From: Monarcha castaneiventris obscurior
Lineage: Eukaryota > Chordata > Aves > Passeriformes > Monarchidae
NCBI GenBank assembly: GCA_026261815.1
Contig: JAMPIT010000511.1
Span: 868,001-932,000 of the forward strand
DNA length: 64,000 nt
Reading direction: 5' to 3'
Notes under the pieces: model-generated
What the model was told of the DNA's origin: nothing
The model's input: only the letters and a program-made list of their open reading frames with translations
The model's database searches: none
Position numbers and translations under genes: made by a program
Shown here: positions 12,889 through 24,825 of the stretch, piece after piece
How the letters are laid out: each line of letters starts with the position of its first letter
Position numbering within the stretch: position 1 is the first letter of the stretch

Positions 12889-13006
12889 TCATAAAATCAT
12901 AGAACATCCTGAGTTGGAAGGGACCCACAAGGAACACAGAATTTCTGGCCCTGCACAGGATGACCCCAACAATCCCACCCTGAGCATCCCTGGCAGCACT
13001 GTCCAA
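12889..13006 (-). mobile_element. CR1 LINE 3' fragment, first of a three-part cluster
   Basis: On the minus strand this ends in CCTTGTGGGTCCCTTCCAAC, then TCAGGATGTTCTATGATTTTATGAT, a CR1 terminus. It is about 118 bases, truncated at GTCCAA where an oppositely oriented CR1 begins. Its tail is the same subtype as the copy at 13136-13370. Confidence 0.85.
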
Positions 13007-13130
13007 GATTGGACAGGGTTTGGAGCAGCCTGGGACAGTGGAAGGTGTCCCTGCCATGGCAGGGGTGGGACTGGATGGGCTTTGAGGTCCCTCCAACCCA
13101 AACCATTCCAGGATTCTGTAACTGAGATTG
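13007..13130 (+). mobile_element. CR1 LINE 3' fragment in opposite orientation
   Basis: On the plus strand: TTGGACAGGGTTTGGAGCAG, TGGAAGGTGTCCCTGCCATGG, GGTCCCTCCAACCCAAACC, then ATTCCAGGATTCTGTA. This is the other common CR1 tail subtype in the window, also seen at 24650 and 59535. It abuts the preceding copy head to head and is followed after a few bases by a third, tail-to-tail copy. Confidence 0.88.
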
Positions 13131-13135
13131 GCAAG

Positions 13136-13370
13136 GTCACAGAATCACAGAATATCCTGAGTGGAAAGGGACCCACAGGGATCATCCAGTCCAGCCCCAG
13201 GCCCTGCCCAGACACCCCAAATCCCAGCCTGGGCATCCCTGGCAGCGCTGCCCAAACGCTTCTGGAGCTCTGGCAGCCTCGGGGCCGTGCCCATTCCCTG
13301 GGGAGCCTGGGCAGTGCCCAGCACCCTCTGGGGGAAGAACTTTTTCCTAATATTCAGTCTAAACCCCTCA
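13136..13370 (-). mobile_element. CR1 LINE 3' fragment with remnant of the ORF2 C-terminus
   Basis: The minus strand ends CCTGTGGGTCCCTTTCCACTCAGGATATTCTGTGATTCTGTGA. The minus-strand frame at about 13340-13368 still reads LNIRKKFF, a motif typical of the extreme C-terminal coding part and adjoining tail of CR1. The GC-rich body keeps both strands open, which explains the 204-codon plus and 232-codon minus ORFs; neither is a host gene. Confidence 0.88.
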
Positions 13371-14472
13371 CAATGAGGCAGATGAGCATCCCATGCCCCC
13401 CTGTTTCCCAGAAGAGTGGGATGGCCCAGATGCCATCCTGGCCTTCCCTGCCAGCACCTATACCCAGTCCCATCCCACAGCCTGGATCTGTGTGGACTCC
13501 TTTGCTGTGCTCTCCAGGGCAGGAATAGCTGCTGCTCCTGTGACTGCAGTGTCTGAGCACAGCAGGGCCCTGTGCTGCCCCAGGACTTGGCTAAGAGCAG
13601 TGACAGGAGGGGAGGATAAAGGCACCCCAATAAAGAGGAAATGGGTGCAGCCATCCCTTCAGCTGATCCAGCTCCATTTGAAACCCAACAAGACTGCAGC
13701 CCAGGAGGAATTAGCATGATTGGAAACTCAGCGCTGCTCCCGTGGGACTGGCTCCAGCACAAATGGCTGCTGCCAGATGAATTTTGCTCAGGAGTGTGAT
13801 CTGCTTGAGCTGCCCTGTCCACGGGCATTTGTTCTGCTGACACGTAGCCCTGGCAGGGGAGTGTTCATGAGCTCCTGGCACAAATGAGTGCTCCCATTCT
13901 TCCCACACTGGTGCAGAGCAGAGTAAATCCTCTTTGATCAATGCAAAATCCAGTGTAAAACAGGAGTATCCAGCCCAGGCCATTTAATTCTCTAAGATAT
14001 AAGCAGGCTTGTAATCTTCATCAGCATTGCTTCCTGCTTGAAATGCTTTTCATTAGCTGCTCATTCAGTGAACACAACCACTTCTGCTGCCTCAGCAAAA
14101 CACATGCCACACTTCTTGCTCAGCAGCAGAAGGCAAACATTTTATTGCATTTTAATCACTGACAGTTTCAGCAGTTGCTTCCTGCTCTCTGTGTTTCTTC
14201 CACGCATCCTACTGAGAAGCCTCTATAAACTTTGATTGCTTGGCCAAAGCAATCCAGGACCTCCTCAGCCTCCAAGTCCTGGGGAAGCTGAAAGTTGAAA
14301 GCTTGGTAATCTCAGTGGCCTTTTGATCCTGTTGTGGAAGAAGTGAGACAGGCTGAGCACAGCTGATCAGCTGCAGAGCTTGGCTGCCCTGCTGAGACAT
14401 TTGCCATGTCACTAGTCTTGCTGGAAAATTTTGTGCAAAATTTTTATTCTGAAAATAATGATTTCATTGAGC

Positions 14473-14497
14473 TGAAATGTTTCAGGGGAACATTTCA
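14473..14497. repeat. Perfect 9-base-pair hairpin in AT-rich DNA
   Basis: TGAAATGTT at 14473-14481 is the exact reverse complement of AACATTTCA at 14489-14497, with a 7-base loop TCAGGGG. The arms can be extended to TCATTGA on the left if a few bases bulge. A second inverted repeat, AAAATTTT-GTGC-AAAATTTT, lies about 50 bases upstream. It could be a decayed palindromic element or chance. Confidence 0.5.
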
Positions 14498-16940
14498 ATG
14501 ACCAAGAAAAAAAAGAAGATGGTTTGAATTGCAAAATTAGAAAACCCACTGATGGTGTGCTTTCTCCCAACCCAGCCATTGAGGAAGCAGAAATGCTTCA
14601 TGACAGCAGTGCAGCCCATGGTCAGGAGAGGGTTAGGGCTCATGGCCGTCTGTCAGAACATGGTTCAGGCTTACTCTGACCCTGCAGTTTCAAGCCAAGA
14701 GCTGTTGAGTGACCAGAGAAAGGCTGATGGACCCTGGCTGACTGGGTCCAGCCCACTGACTGGGATCTGTCAGCTGTTTAGTGTCCCTGACAGCTCTGTG
14801 GGTGATGCCCAAGGCCAGGAAAATGTTCACCTGCAGATCACTCCTTTCCCCCGGGCAGACCCTGCCCTTCAGCGTGACCCGCTGCTCCTCTCCAGGATCA
14901 GCCTTCCTGTGTCTCTGAGTCACAACGAGTGTTTCAAAGAAAATTTTGGTGCCTCATTTCTTCATTTTCCTGTATCTGGGGATTTTCCAGCCTCAGATCC
15001 ACACCCTTCATGCTGTCGCAGTGCAACTCGTTCCCCTCACTTGTTCTCCTTGCTTGGGCCTGATCCTTAATGTGCCTGTAATTTGCTCACAGCCCCCACA
15101 TTAAGGTCAAAGCCCCTTCCTTTGCTCTGCTGCTGTGCCAGTGGCAAGGTGGGCAGGAGATGGGGCAGGGAGTGTGTGTCAGAGCCCCCCACCAGCTGCT
15201 GCTGAGCACTAAACGGGCTGGGTGAGGGCTGACAGAACCCGTAGGACCCGTCACTGCCCAAGGATGGGACCCAGCACTGCCTGGGGCAGGGGCAGTGGGA
15301 CCACCAGCATGAGCCTTTTTCCTGCTCAGGCACCCTACTTAGTTTCAGTAAAAAACCCCATTGACCCCCATTTATCCCGTGAAAACGAATGACAGGACCA
15401 GGCCCAGGCTGTGGCCATCAGCTGTGCCTCAGCCTGGGCAGTTCCCTAAACAAGAGGGTAAATTCGGCACAGAAACCCCAGGGAAGGAAGAACAAAGGTG
15501 GGTCCCTTCCCCTCCCTCGGCATTATCCGGGGTCCATCACCGACTCGAGTAACCCGATCCCTGCCCTGGGCCTCTTGGCCCTGCACAGCCGAGCTCCAGC
15601 GATTCTGTTCCAGGGTACGGCTGAGTTCATTGCTCTGAAGCCTCATGGGACTCCCCAGGCGGCCCTTTCAGGAGGGGATTTTGCTGACTCTGCAAAATAA
15701 TGCAGCGGGGGAGGGGGGCATCCATGGACCCCCAGACCTCCAGGTTTTCTCCTCCAGCCCTGACTCCCCCGACCCATGAGGTCTCGGGTTGCCCCAGGAT
15801 AGTCCCTTGCTGAAACTGTGCAAATGCAGTATTTTCTCCCCTGCACAGATTTTGCCACATTTTCCTCCTCCCCCACTGCACCCTCAAGGTCGCACCGGGA
15901 TTGATCTGATGAAAGGGAACAGGGAGGGAGAAAAGCCCAGCAAGATGAAAACTGATCCCTGCTCCAGCTCTAGCCTGTTCCCTCGGCCCCGCTTGGCTCC
16001 CTTCCTGCTGCCCCAGGACCTTCACATCTTGCACCCAGGACACACTTTTGAGGTGGTTATGAAAGGAATTGTACACTCAGGTAGTCTAAGAACTGGCTGA
16101 GTTTTTTGTCCGGAGAGTGGATGGGAAGGCTCCTTAAGCGAAGGATTGTGTAACCCTGGCATGCCGCAGAGCTCCCGCTGGCAGGTGATGAGAAACTGGG
16201 CAGAAAACAGCCTTTGAAATGCCCAGCTGGACACAGAAGGGCTTCACTGAAACCCTGACTCCCCCTCACCCCACTCATAACCTGACAGCTGCTTCTCCGC
16301 CCAGGAGGAGATACCCAGGGATTTACCAGCAGCCAGAGTCCTGCATCTGTAGCAGTAATTTAAATAAGACTGGCACTGCTCCTGATCCTGAGGCCACTGA
16401 CACTGAGCACTATTAAACTTTCTTATCCCCCAAGCTGGGATGGATGCAATCATATCCAGGTGCCCTTAAACTTTTTACAGGAATTGTTTCTAAAACCCAA
16501 AGTCATGTGCCTGAGACCTGCAGTCACAGTGAGACTTGGGAATGTTCTTGATGGCCACGGAGACCTTCCAGCCCAGGCCCCTGTGGCCCAACCCTCTGTC
16601 ATCCCCAGACTGGGGAGGGATGGAGCAGGGTGTGCAGGAGAGGCAGCTGCAGCAGGAAGCAGTGACTTGCACACCCTTACCCAAATGGCACGGGGCAGCT
16701 ACAGCTGGATGCAGTTTGTGCCAGTTTGCCCAGTCCTGGAGCTCCCGTTGTCCTGAGCTGATGGGTGCTGTGCATTCCCAGCCTGCCGACAGAGACCTGC
16801 AGCATTCACTGCACAGCCCTTCCCTGCAGCACCTTGCTGACACCCCAGCCTCCTCAGGGACACAGCTGCTCTCCCACACCCATCTGCAGTCCAGCTGCTG
16901 CAGAGGATTAGGCTTTGGTGCACCCCTGCCTGGCCATGTG

Positions 16941-16954
16941 CACTAGCGCTAGTG
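16941..16954. repeat. 14-base perfect palindrome
   Basis: CACTAGCGCTAGTG is identical to its own reverse complement and contains two CpG-flanking AGCGCT bases. It is too short for a hairpin element; a dimeric protein site or chance are both possible. Confidence 0.5.
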
Positions 16955-18095
16955 AGAGGGCTGTGACTGTGTAATGGGAATAAACACACAGGAGAAAACA
17001 CTGATTTTGCTGAAATTCCATGGGTGAGCAAGCTGAAGACAGCTTGCACTGGGACACGTGCTGAGAACAGGGGCATGGGCTGTCCCCTGAACCAGAGTTT
17101 GGACAGCAAACTGCTTCCCATCACTGCTCCTCACCCCAGGCCAGCGTGGGCAGGGGCAGACAGGTCCCTCAGCTCTGCCTGCTTGGGAGGCAGGAGCAGC
17201 ATGGGAGAAGGGATGAGGTGAGGACACTTTCAGCATGAAAGTCACTGGCAAGGCTGCACATGCCCCTGAAAATCCTTGCTATTGTTTGAAGCTCTCCTCA
17301 GCACTAGTGGGATTTTCCTGCCTTGTTTCCTAAAATTCCCACCATGGTTTTCAGTGCTAACAAGGTGGAAAGGCAGTTTCTGTGGTAAATACAGGACAGT
17401 GGGACTTAAGGAAACTTCAGGAACTCCAGTTTCACTGTTCTTCCTACTGCTGATGGCAATGGCATTATGGTCTCCAGCAAGGTCATTCAAAGGTTATTTC
17501 CTGTCCCACTGTAAACCTGAGGAGCTCTTGGCCTGCCGGTGACTGCACTGCATAAAGGGGTTGGCATGCCCAGCTCCCACCCCTGCACAAAACAGCCCCA
17601 GAGAGAGCTCTGCCCTTCCAGACATGCTGCTTCCTGAAGCAGAGCATCTAAGAGGAGACTCTTCAAAGACAGAACTCTCTCTTCCCAAAGAAAACTCTCC
17701 CTGATGCCCTGTGCCCATGCAGGATGGCTAAACTCCCCAGAGGCAAACCGGGGGTCTTTGGAAGTTCAGAGCAGGTCCCTTAGTTCATCTCCCACCTCTC
17801 CCTGGAAGGCTAGGTAGGGGTTAACCTATATTTATCTCTTTATCAGCCTGGGCAGGAGCACGCACAACCTGAGTTTCTCCAGCAGGTCTCCAGGCTCCCC
17901 TTTTCTCAGGAGTGCACTGAGCAGCTCTCTTCCCTTCTCCCTTGTTTTTACCACTTGCATGCGTGTTTTCCAGTGTGCCAAACACAAGTATCCTGCACTG
18001 GGGCTGCACTCCTGGGCCTGACTGCTCAGATGAGCCACCTGACATGCTGGGAGGGTGCCAAAGTGCTTCTGCAAAACTGCTGGACTGTTTTTCAG

Positions 18096-18165
18096 CAAAT
18101 GTCCTGTCAGTAGCTGGATTGTTTGAATATCCAGGAAAATCAAGTGCAAACTACAGATTGGCCAG
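18096..18165 (+). CDS. Candidate exon (70 bases)
   Basis: A good acceptor (GACTGTTTTTCAG) and a perfect-consensus donor (GCCAG|GTGAGT) bound 70 bases. Only the third frame is open: it gives NVLSVAGLFEYPG, then KSSANYRLA, with two bases left at each end (phase 1 in, phase 2 out). The composition looks protein-like but I recognise no family. Chance remains quite possible for 22 codons. Confidence 0.22.
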
Positions 18166-18803
18166 GTGAGTTCCCAAGAAACAATTTTATCAAAACTTCT
18201 GGCAGAGCAAGTGCCTGGTTTGACAGAGCCTTTTCAGGGGTGGGCATGGAGAGCAGGGATTCAAGCAGCACCTTTGTTTGAGCAGAGTCAGAAGCTTGGC
18301 TTCACTCCTCACTCCCAGTGTGTGCTCCAGGCACAAGCTGCAGAAACAACCATCTTCATCAGGAGTGTGTAATTAAATTTTCACTGGGCCAGGAGAAGGC
18401 TGGTGTGCATGGTGCAGAAGATACCCATTCAGATACTGAGCTGCGTCTTTCCAGGGTAACATATGAACCACAGGTCTGTCTTCAGTGATGTGGTCCCAAA
18501 TCACATCTTCTCAAGCATGATTTGAGTTGCTCCAGGTTTCATGCTGCTCATAAACCAAATACTGGGGGAAGCTCTGTGGTTGGTTTTTTCCTTTTCAGAA
18601 ACCAAGCTTCCATTTCCGAAAGGCAGGGAGCACAAGTTTAAGCCTCCCGAGAATACCTTCTCATTTCTGGTTTGGGTTTTCAGTGAGACACCATCAAATA
18701 CTAGGTGGAACAACACACTCCAGAGTGGCCATCACACTCCATCCTGAGAGAGATCTCTAGTTCAAGCAGCAGGACCAGGTCCTGCACAGGAACACTCCAA
18801 GAA

Positions 18804-18914
18804 TCATACCAGGCATATGGTGTGATTTTTGGGGTGTCCTGTGCAGGGCTGGGAGTTTGACTTCAATGCTCCTTGTGGGTGCCTTCCAGCCCAGGGTGTT
18901 CTGTGGTTTATGAT
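18804..18914 (+). mobile_element. CR1 LINE 3' fragment
   Basis: TTTGGGGTGTCCTGTGCAGG, GCTGGGAGTTTGACTTCAATG, CTCCTTGTGGGTGCCTTCC, then CAGGGTGTTCTGTGGTTTATGAT is the plus-strand tail of the same CR1 subtype as the minus copies at 12889 and 13136. Only about 110 bases of 3' sequence remain. Confidence 0.82.
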
Positions 18915-21900
18915 CAGCAGCTGTGTTTGCAGTGCGGGACATCACAACAGCCGGCATCAGAAAAATCACGCTGCTCCCTGGCTGCTTGATATGCTATTGT
19001 TAGCAGCAGTAATCCTGTGGTACAGGAGCTGTGAGGGATTAGGAGGAAAGAGCATTCTCCCTGTGTTGTGGGGATTGTACAGTAAATTTCCACAGGCTGG
19101 TATGCACTGAGGTGAAGGTTTCTCAGCTACAGCGCTCCTGGAATGGCTCCTACCGTTTTGGGCCCTTTAAAAGTACAGGAGTCAAGAAAAAAGTTGTACC
19201 ACTATCATGGAAGTGTAAAACCCCAAAAATGGTTGTTTTTTTCCAGAACAGCGGTAGGCCTAAAATCTGCTTTTATAATAATTTTGTTGCTGTTGATTGG
19301 GTTTCAGGCAAGGACTGCTTTCCTAGGAGCAGGGTGGCTGGATTCTTTAACGAGTTTCAGTATTGCTAGTCATTGTCAAACCTCAAAAGTATGAAATCAG
19401 ATGAAAACAAAGATATTTAAGAATTGAAAACATGTTGGATCCTATTTTGCCTACTCCATTCTGCCCTCACTCATGTTCTCAAGCTTTTGTCTACTTCAAC
19501 TAACCTGAAAATAAAGAGGCTCAGATCAGCCTCCACAGTGGATCTGTGGTGGGAAACCTGTGCCTGCACTTGTAGGTCCTTCCCTGTCCAACTGCACCTT
19601 GATCTCTACTCATTCTCCAGCTCCCTGCCCTCAGGCCCCCCCTTCCCACTGGAAAGCCACAGCCAGCCAAAGCCATGGCCCCAGACAGCCTTGGCCATGC
19701 TGGTACCTGCAGGGACAAGAATGACAACTCGCTGTGTGCCTGGCTCCCATGAATTTGGGTTGTACTGGAAAGCCAGGCTTTGCCAAATAGCAGCAGTCTG
19801 GCCTATCACCCAGAGTCCAGCTAAGGCTGAGCGTGCAGTGTCTTCATTTGGAAGCAAAACCCAGCAGGAAGGATGTGTTTTTTGCAGGTTTTGTTATATA
19901 AAAGTAATTTAAACACTTCTGCATATGGTAAGTAGCCAGGATTGATGTGTCTTCACAGAGGCACAAAGGAGAGCACATACACAAGGAGATACATCCTCCT
20001 TCATGCCGTGGATCTTCTTCCCCATTCACATGGGTGTCAACCAGAGCCTTGTCCAAGTTTCCCCTTGGCAGCTTGACTGGAGCTGTTGTCTGTAGTCTGT
20101 ATCACTCTTATTTTCCACAGGGCTATAACAGGAGATGGAGCAGTGACATGTGACAGACTGATTTAGGCCCTGCCGAGAGGATGTTTACAGAACTGGGACA
20201 CCAGTGACGTATTACAGAGAAGCAGGATGTCTTTGCTCCTCTAACTCTGTGGCTCAGCAGAGCTTAACCTGTTTGCTCCTTCCATAAATGTCCCAAAGAG
20301 AACCCGTGAGCATCTCCAGGCATTTCCCACCACTGTTCAGTCAGTGTTGCTGCTATCGGGGGTTATAGGAATGCTCTGTCCTGGGCCCGTGCCATGCCTG
20401 GTATGATCATAATGGCAAGGAACCACATCCAGAGATGTGTAGCACAACCTGATTTCCCATTTCTTTTGGGAATTTCAGCAACAGCTGTAGGAATGCGTCT
20501 CTTCAGAACCAGAGATTGCTAGCAGCTGCAGATGCTTCTGTCCCTTTCCTGGGCAGAAGTACAGCCCCTCTGGTAAGAAATACACCTGGTCATCCTCATG
20601 TTGCATCCTGAGAGTCAGAAACTTTCCCTATGAGTGTGTGTGTGAGTGCTCCAGCCAATGCTGATGGAAGCAGACAGAGAGGATATGAGGCAGCCAGTGA
20701 ACCCAGAATAACTTCAGAAATTATTGGACTTGCCAGTTAAAATTACCTGATTGCTCTGACCAGAGCCCAAATGTGGGGTGGTCCCTGGACCATCAGGGTG
20801 TGGCCCCTGTCCTGTGCCACACCCAGGCGAGGCTGCAGAGGTAGCAGCTCTCGGCCACAGTAAAGCGCCAAGTAAGGGTTTGGAAGTTCCCAAAGCTGGT
20901 GCTGTGTTTGGGTCACTTGGCCAAGTCCTAAGCCAGGTACCTTGTCCCTGTAGGGAGCAGGAAGGCTCTGAGGTCAAGACATGCCACAGCACTCACGGAC
21001 AGCTGCTCTCTGTGCAGCAAAGATCACATCCATAACCTGTCAGTTCCAAGTGTCCCCAGCTCCACCCTCCCAACAAGGGGCCTGTCCGGATGTTCCCAGG
21101 ACATCCATGTCTTGCAAATGTTAACTCCAGATCATCTAGATTGTACAGCTCCCGCCAACCCCCCAGGTCTATCTGCTGCCTCTGAGCAGCACAAGGTGGG
21201 AAGGAAGCAGCTGGTTCCCCTTTCAGTCTTTAAGGCTGTGACTTGCTCCATTCAGACACAGGCCACACCTGCCCTCTCTTAGACCTTGTTTCTTCCCAAG
21301 GGAATTTGCTGATGTGAATGCATAAAAGGCAGGAAATTTAAAAATTCAAGACCTGCTAGTGAGAGGAACTCCCTTAACCTTGCCTATCCGAGCATCTCGG
21401 GAATCCAGCCAGGAGCTGCAGTCCAAGGCATCCGCATGGCCCAGGGCTCAGTGTGCTGCAGTCAGGAATGACAAATACCCCCGAGCTGCATCCAGTGCAC
21501 TCGGCTTCCCAGCCAGCTAGGGTCTGAGTGCCAGGGGCCACTGCATACAAAGAAACTCTTCCCTAAAAGACCTGTGATGTCTCATACCTACCCTACATAA
21601 CACCACTCTGGTCTGTTTTGAAGGAGCACAAGGCACTGTAGGTTCAGCTCTGTCTCCATATATGCTGGAGCTCTTGCTCATTTGCTGATGCTCAGCACCT
21701 GCCAGAAGCCTCTGCTCAGTCCCTAACCCAACGCTCAACATGCACTGTTGAGCAAGGGAACACAAAATTTAACGGGTGTCCAAAATATTCCTTGTTGTTC
21801 CCTACTGAGACTGTGGATGTTCCTGTCATTCTGGAAATATATGGTAAGATTTCAAAGCTCCCTGAAGTGCTAACTGATCTCATGAATGCCACAGGTGAAT

Positions 21901-23136
21901 GACATGCTCAGTTCCTACTGCTTGAGCTGCACTGGTGACATTTTTGTTCTGGTAGATGTGCCCTCGGTAACTCACAGAGGAGCTCATTAAACTGCTTTAG
22001 AGGAGCTCATTGGCTGTGAGTGGTGGAGGAAGGAGAAGACAAGGCTGTATTAGATACAAAATGATTACAAGCTGCTTACACAGTGTGCCCATGAAAAGGT
22101 GAAAGGATGATAAAATAAGTCTGGGAGATACAGCAAGATGTCAGCTAATCCCCTTCCCACACAGTGGTGCTTCTGGCACTCACGACAGTGTCTGACCTTG
22201 ATTTAAAATCCTCTCATACTGGAGTCACAAGATTTTCCCCAGACAATTTCTTCGGTATTTGCCCTTCCTGGTAGTCAAAAGGTTTCCACTTGTGTTGAAG
22301 CAAAACATTTTTTTTTGTTGTTTATTTTTACTACTTCTCTTCTTTTTGCCCATGAACACTTGTTGCCTTCAGCTTTGTGCAGACTTTCCTGTTGAAATAT
22401 GTCTCAGCAGCTGTAGAAGGTATGCCTGCCATTGTAAAACATGAAATTTGCAGGAAGCACATAAATGGTTCCCCTAAGGCTCCACCTTTCATGAACACAC
22501 ACACATCCACATGCTAGCATTCTCCTCTGATTATTTTGGGAAGTTCTCTTGTTCTGCCATAGAAAGAGGAAAGGATATCTGCCTGCCCCAGGCAATATGA
22601 CCAGCTTTCTCCAAAGTGAAGTGGGATGTGAAGTGGAAAAAAGAGCCCAGAGTCCAAAAGGGAAGTAGGGTGCAGTTCACCTCCTGTGTGAAAGGCTGAA
22701 AGGCAGGGAGGCCCATGTGAGCAAGTCATGCCCAGCTCCCTTTATTAGCACCGGAGGCAAAAAAAAGTACAAGTGATTCATTTGGTTCTGACCTACCTGT
22801 CAGGCAGGTGAGTCGTGCCCCAAAAGTGCTTCATTCCCTATACTGAGCCTGAAGCTGGTCTAGACAGCTTACCCAGAGACAGGGCGAGGGAGACAGTGAC
22901 AGGTCCCACATCTCTGAATAGGGGGGAAAAGGGGTGTGAAGCCAAGCTGAGAAGTTCCAGCACCAAAGCCTAAGCCTGGGCAATAGAAGGATCAGGGTTT
23001 TTTCGTATTGCAACTTGGAAAACATCCCTCTGCCCCTAATTTTTGCTCATTTTCTATTTCATTGTAACTTCTTCATGAAGAGTCCAATCACCAGGTCCCT
23101 GCAATTTTCAGTTGTCCTTAAACTGCAGAAAACTGT
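18915..23136. other. Unique sequence, no gene recognised
   Basis: About 4.2 kb with no gene or LINE recognised. Short dinucleotide-like tracts (TG at about 20635, CA at about 22497) are present. Two weak exon-like openings, at 19888-19927 and 22749-22807, are discussed under rejected items. Confidence 0.5.
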
Positions 23137-23400
23137 GATAGAATAGAATAGAACAGAATAGACAGAATGGAATATTTCATTTGGAAGGGACCTACAATGA
23201 TCAGCCAGTCCAGCAGCCCAACTATTTCAGGGCTGACCAAATCTAAAGTGTGTTATTAAGGACACTGTCCAAATGTCTCCTAAACCCTGCCAGGCCTAGG
23301 GCACCCACCAGCCCATCAGAACCCAAGGAAGCCTGTTCAGTGTCTGACCACCCTCTCAATAAAGAAATGCTTCGTTATGTTAAGTCCAAACCTCTTATGC
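23137..23400 (-). mobile_element. CR1 LINE 3' fragment with GAATA-rich tail
   Basis: The left end is a run of ATAGAATAGAATAGAACAGAATAG, then TTTCATTTGGAAGGGACCTACAATGATCA. The rest keeps the order of a distinct CR1 tail subtype (AGGGCTGACCAAA, GTGTTATTAAGGACACTGTCCAAATG, AGGAAGCCTGTTCAGTGT, CTGACCACCCTCTCAATAAAGAAATGCTTC). Sense is minus. The right-hand 5' limit is approximate. The AATAAAGAAATGC in + orientation is part of the repeat, not a poly(A) signal. Confidence 0.85.
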
Positions 23401-24649
23401 ATCCTGAAACCATGAGCAATACTGGCTCTTGGCTGGGTGTGCTGTGAGGAGGGCAGAAGAAAACCTCACTTTCAAACCTGCAGGAGGATAACTGGTGGTC
23501 CCAGAGATGCCTCGTGGGAGGAGAGTGAGTGGGGGGTGCATCTGTGAGAGGTGCATTGGCAGGGTGAGCTGCACTGTGGAAGCACGATGGCTCCATAGCT
23601 GGCAAGCACTTGCCCTCACTAATGTGCCAGCCAAGCTCCTGGGCACTGTAACTGGTGCCAGCACAAATCCAGACTGACTGCTCTTTAATAAGGCAAATAT
23701 CCCTGATGGGGAATTTTTATGATACCCCTTGAGGAAAGTTAAACACACATTAGTTCTTAAAGATAGAAGAGAAATTTAATGAACACTGTATCGGGCAGAG
23801 TCATACGGCAATATGGGGTTCTATGTGGAGTCTGAAAGATGCATCACAAGCAGATTCCTTATATAACCTTGCTCCAGCACCAATCCCTTGCAAGGAGTCA
23901 TTTAGTCTCTGGCATTTCTGCTTCCAGACAGTTTAACCCCTCCTTGTATTTGGCCGTTTGCCCTCTGTGCCAGATCATTCCTTGGTCACAAATTTTCCCT
24001 GCTGAGCAGTTGCAATTAGTATTTCCTTCATCATAGATAAGACCCTGGAATCAAGAATTAAGCCCATATGCGTGTAAAAGAGAGCAGGCTGCAGCAATAT
24101 TCTCATCTCCTATGACTACACTGATGACCCAAGTGCAGCTCCCACAGCAGTGAGACAACTCTCCACCAATCTACCCTGTGAGGGATCATCTCAAGGTCCA
24201 AGCTAATACCATGATCCAGCTGGAGAATTCCTTGGGTTCTGTGCCCCACCTCCTTGGCCACCCATGGTCTAGGGTTTATTCAACAGCCTCTGGAGCTGGG
24301 TGTTTTCATCAGAACAGAGGATTAAACCAGGAGTGCAGGGCAGGTGCACACAGTGGGAGATGAGCACCAGAGCTGCTCTCAGGCCAGGCCCCAACAAGAG
24401 TAGCAAAGCCGTGCTCTGAGCTAGTGAGATCTGCCCCATTTCATTAACTAATGACGTGGCTTAACCCCATTCTGATTGGCAAGAAAAGCTTAAAAATGGG
24501 GATTAAGTGAAGTGTCTGAGGAAGCACATCCTGGGCTCCATCCAGGCAGAGTTGTATGTTTGAGAAAGGGAGATCACCAGTGTGACATCAGCAAATATTC
24601 TTTCAGGAGGTTCTCTCACTGCCCAAAATCCAGCAGAATGTACTGGCCA
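23401..24649. other. Unique sequence, no gene recognised
   Basis: About 1.25 kb between two CR1 fragments. Only short overlapping ORFs; no splice-bounded or promoter-like segment stands out. Confidence 0.5.
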
Positions 24650-24825
24650 GTCATGTTGTCCAGAGAAGCTGTGACTGCCCCATCCCTGGAAGTGTCCAAA
24701 GCCAGGCTGAATGGGGCTTGGAGCAACCTTGGATAGTGGAAGGTGTCCCTGCTCATGGCAGGGGTGAAACAAGATGAGCTTTGAGGTCCCTTTCAATACA
24801 AATCATTCCATGATTCCATGATTTT
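24650..24825 (+). mobile_element. CR1 LINE 3' fragment
   Basis: Plus-strand tail: GTCCAGAGAAGCTGTGACTG, CCCCATCCCTGGAAGTGTCC, a TGGAAGGTGTCCCTGC block, TTTGAGGTCCCTTTCAATAC, then ATTCCATGATTCCATGATT and a short T run. Same subtype as 13007 and 59535. The 5' limit is approximate. Confidence 0.87.

Larger units (their letters stand above)
13371..18803. other. Unique sequence, no gene recognised
   Basis: About 5.4 kb. It contains an AT-rich patch with inverted repeats (14425-14545), a GC-richer patch at 15480-15960 that is not CpG-dense enough to call an island, a 14-base palindrome at 16941 and a candidate exon at 18096. Overlapping ORFs at 16450-17130 on both strands show no domain. Confidence 0.5.

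Noticed and set aside
12914..13843. ORFs of 204 codons (+) and 232 codons (-)
   Set aside because: They run through the CR1 cluster; the only recognisable residues (LNIRKKFF) come from the CR1 tail itself.
15480..15960. GC-rich stretch considered as a CpG-island promoter
   Set aside because: CpG dinucleotides are scattered rather than dense, and no TATA, initiator or following exon is evident.
19888..19927. 40-base open segment between TTTTTTGCAG and GTAAGT
   Set aside because: Only 13 codons; too short to distinguish from chance splice-like signals.
22749..22807. 59-base open segment between CCTTTATTAG and GTGAGT
   Set aside because: The acceptor is weak (TTAG after a short pyrimidine run), and the Lys-rich peptide is produced by an A run.
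23340..23375. AATAAAG motif as a poly(A) signal
   Set aside because: It lies inside an antisense CR1 tail, where this sequence is part of the repeat.
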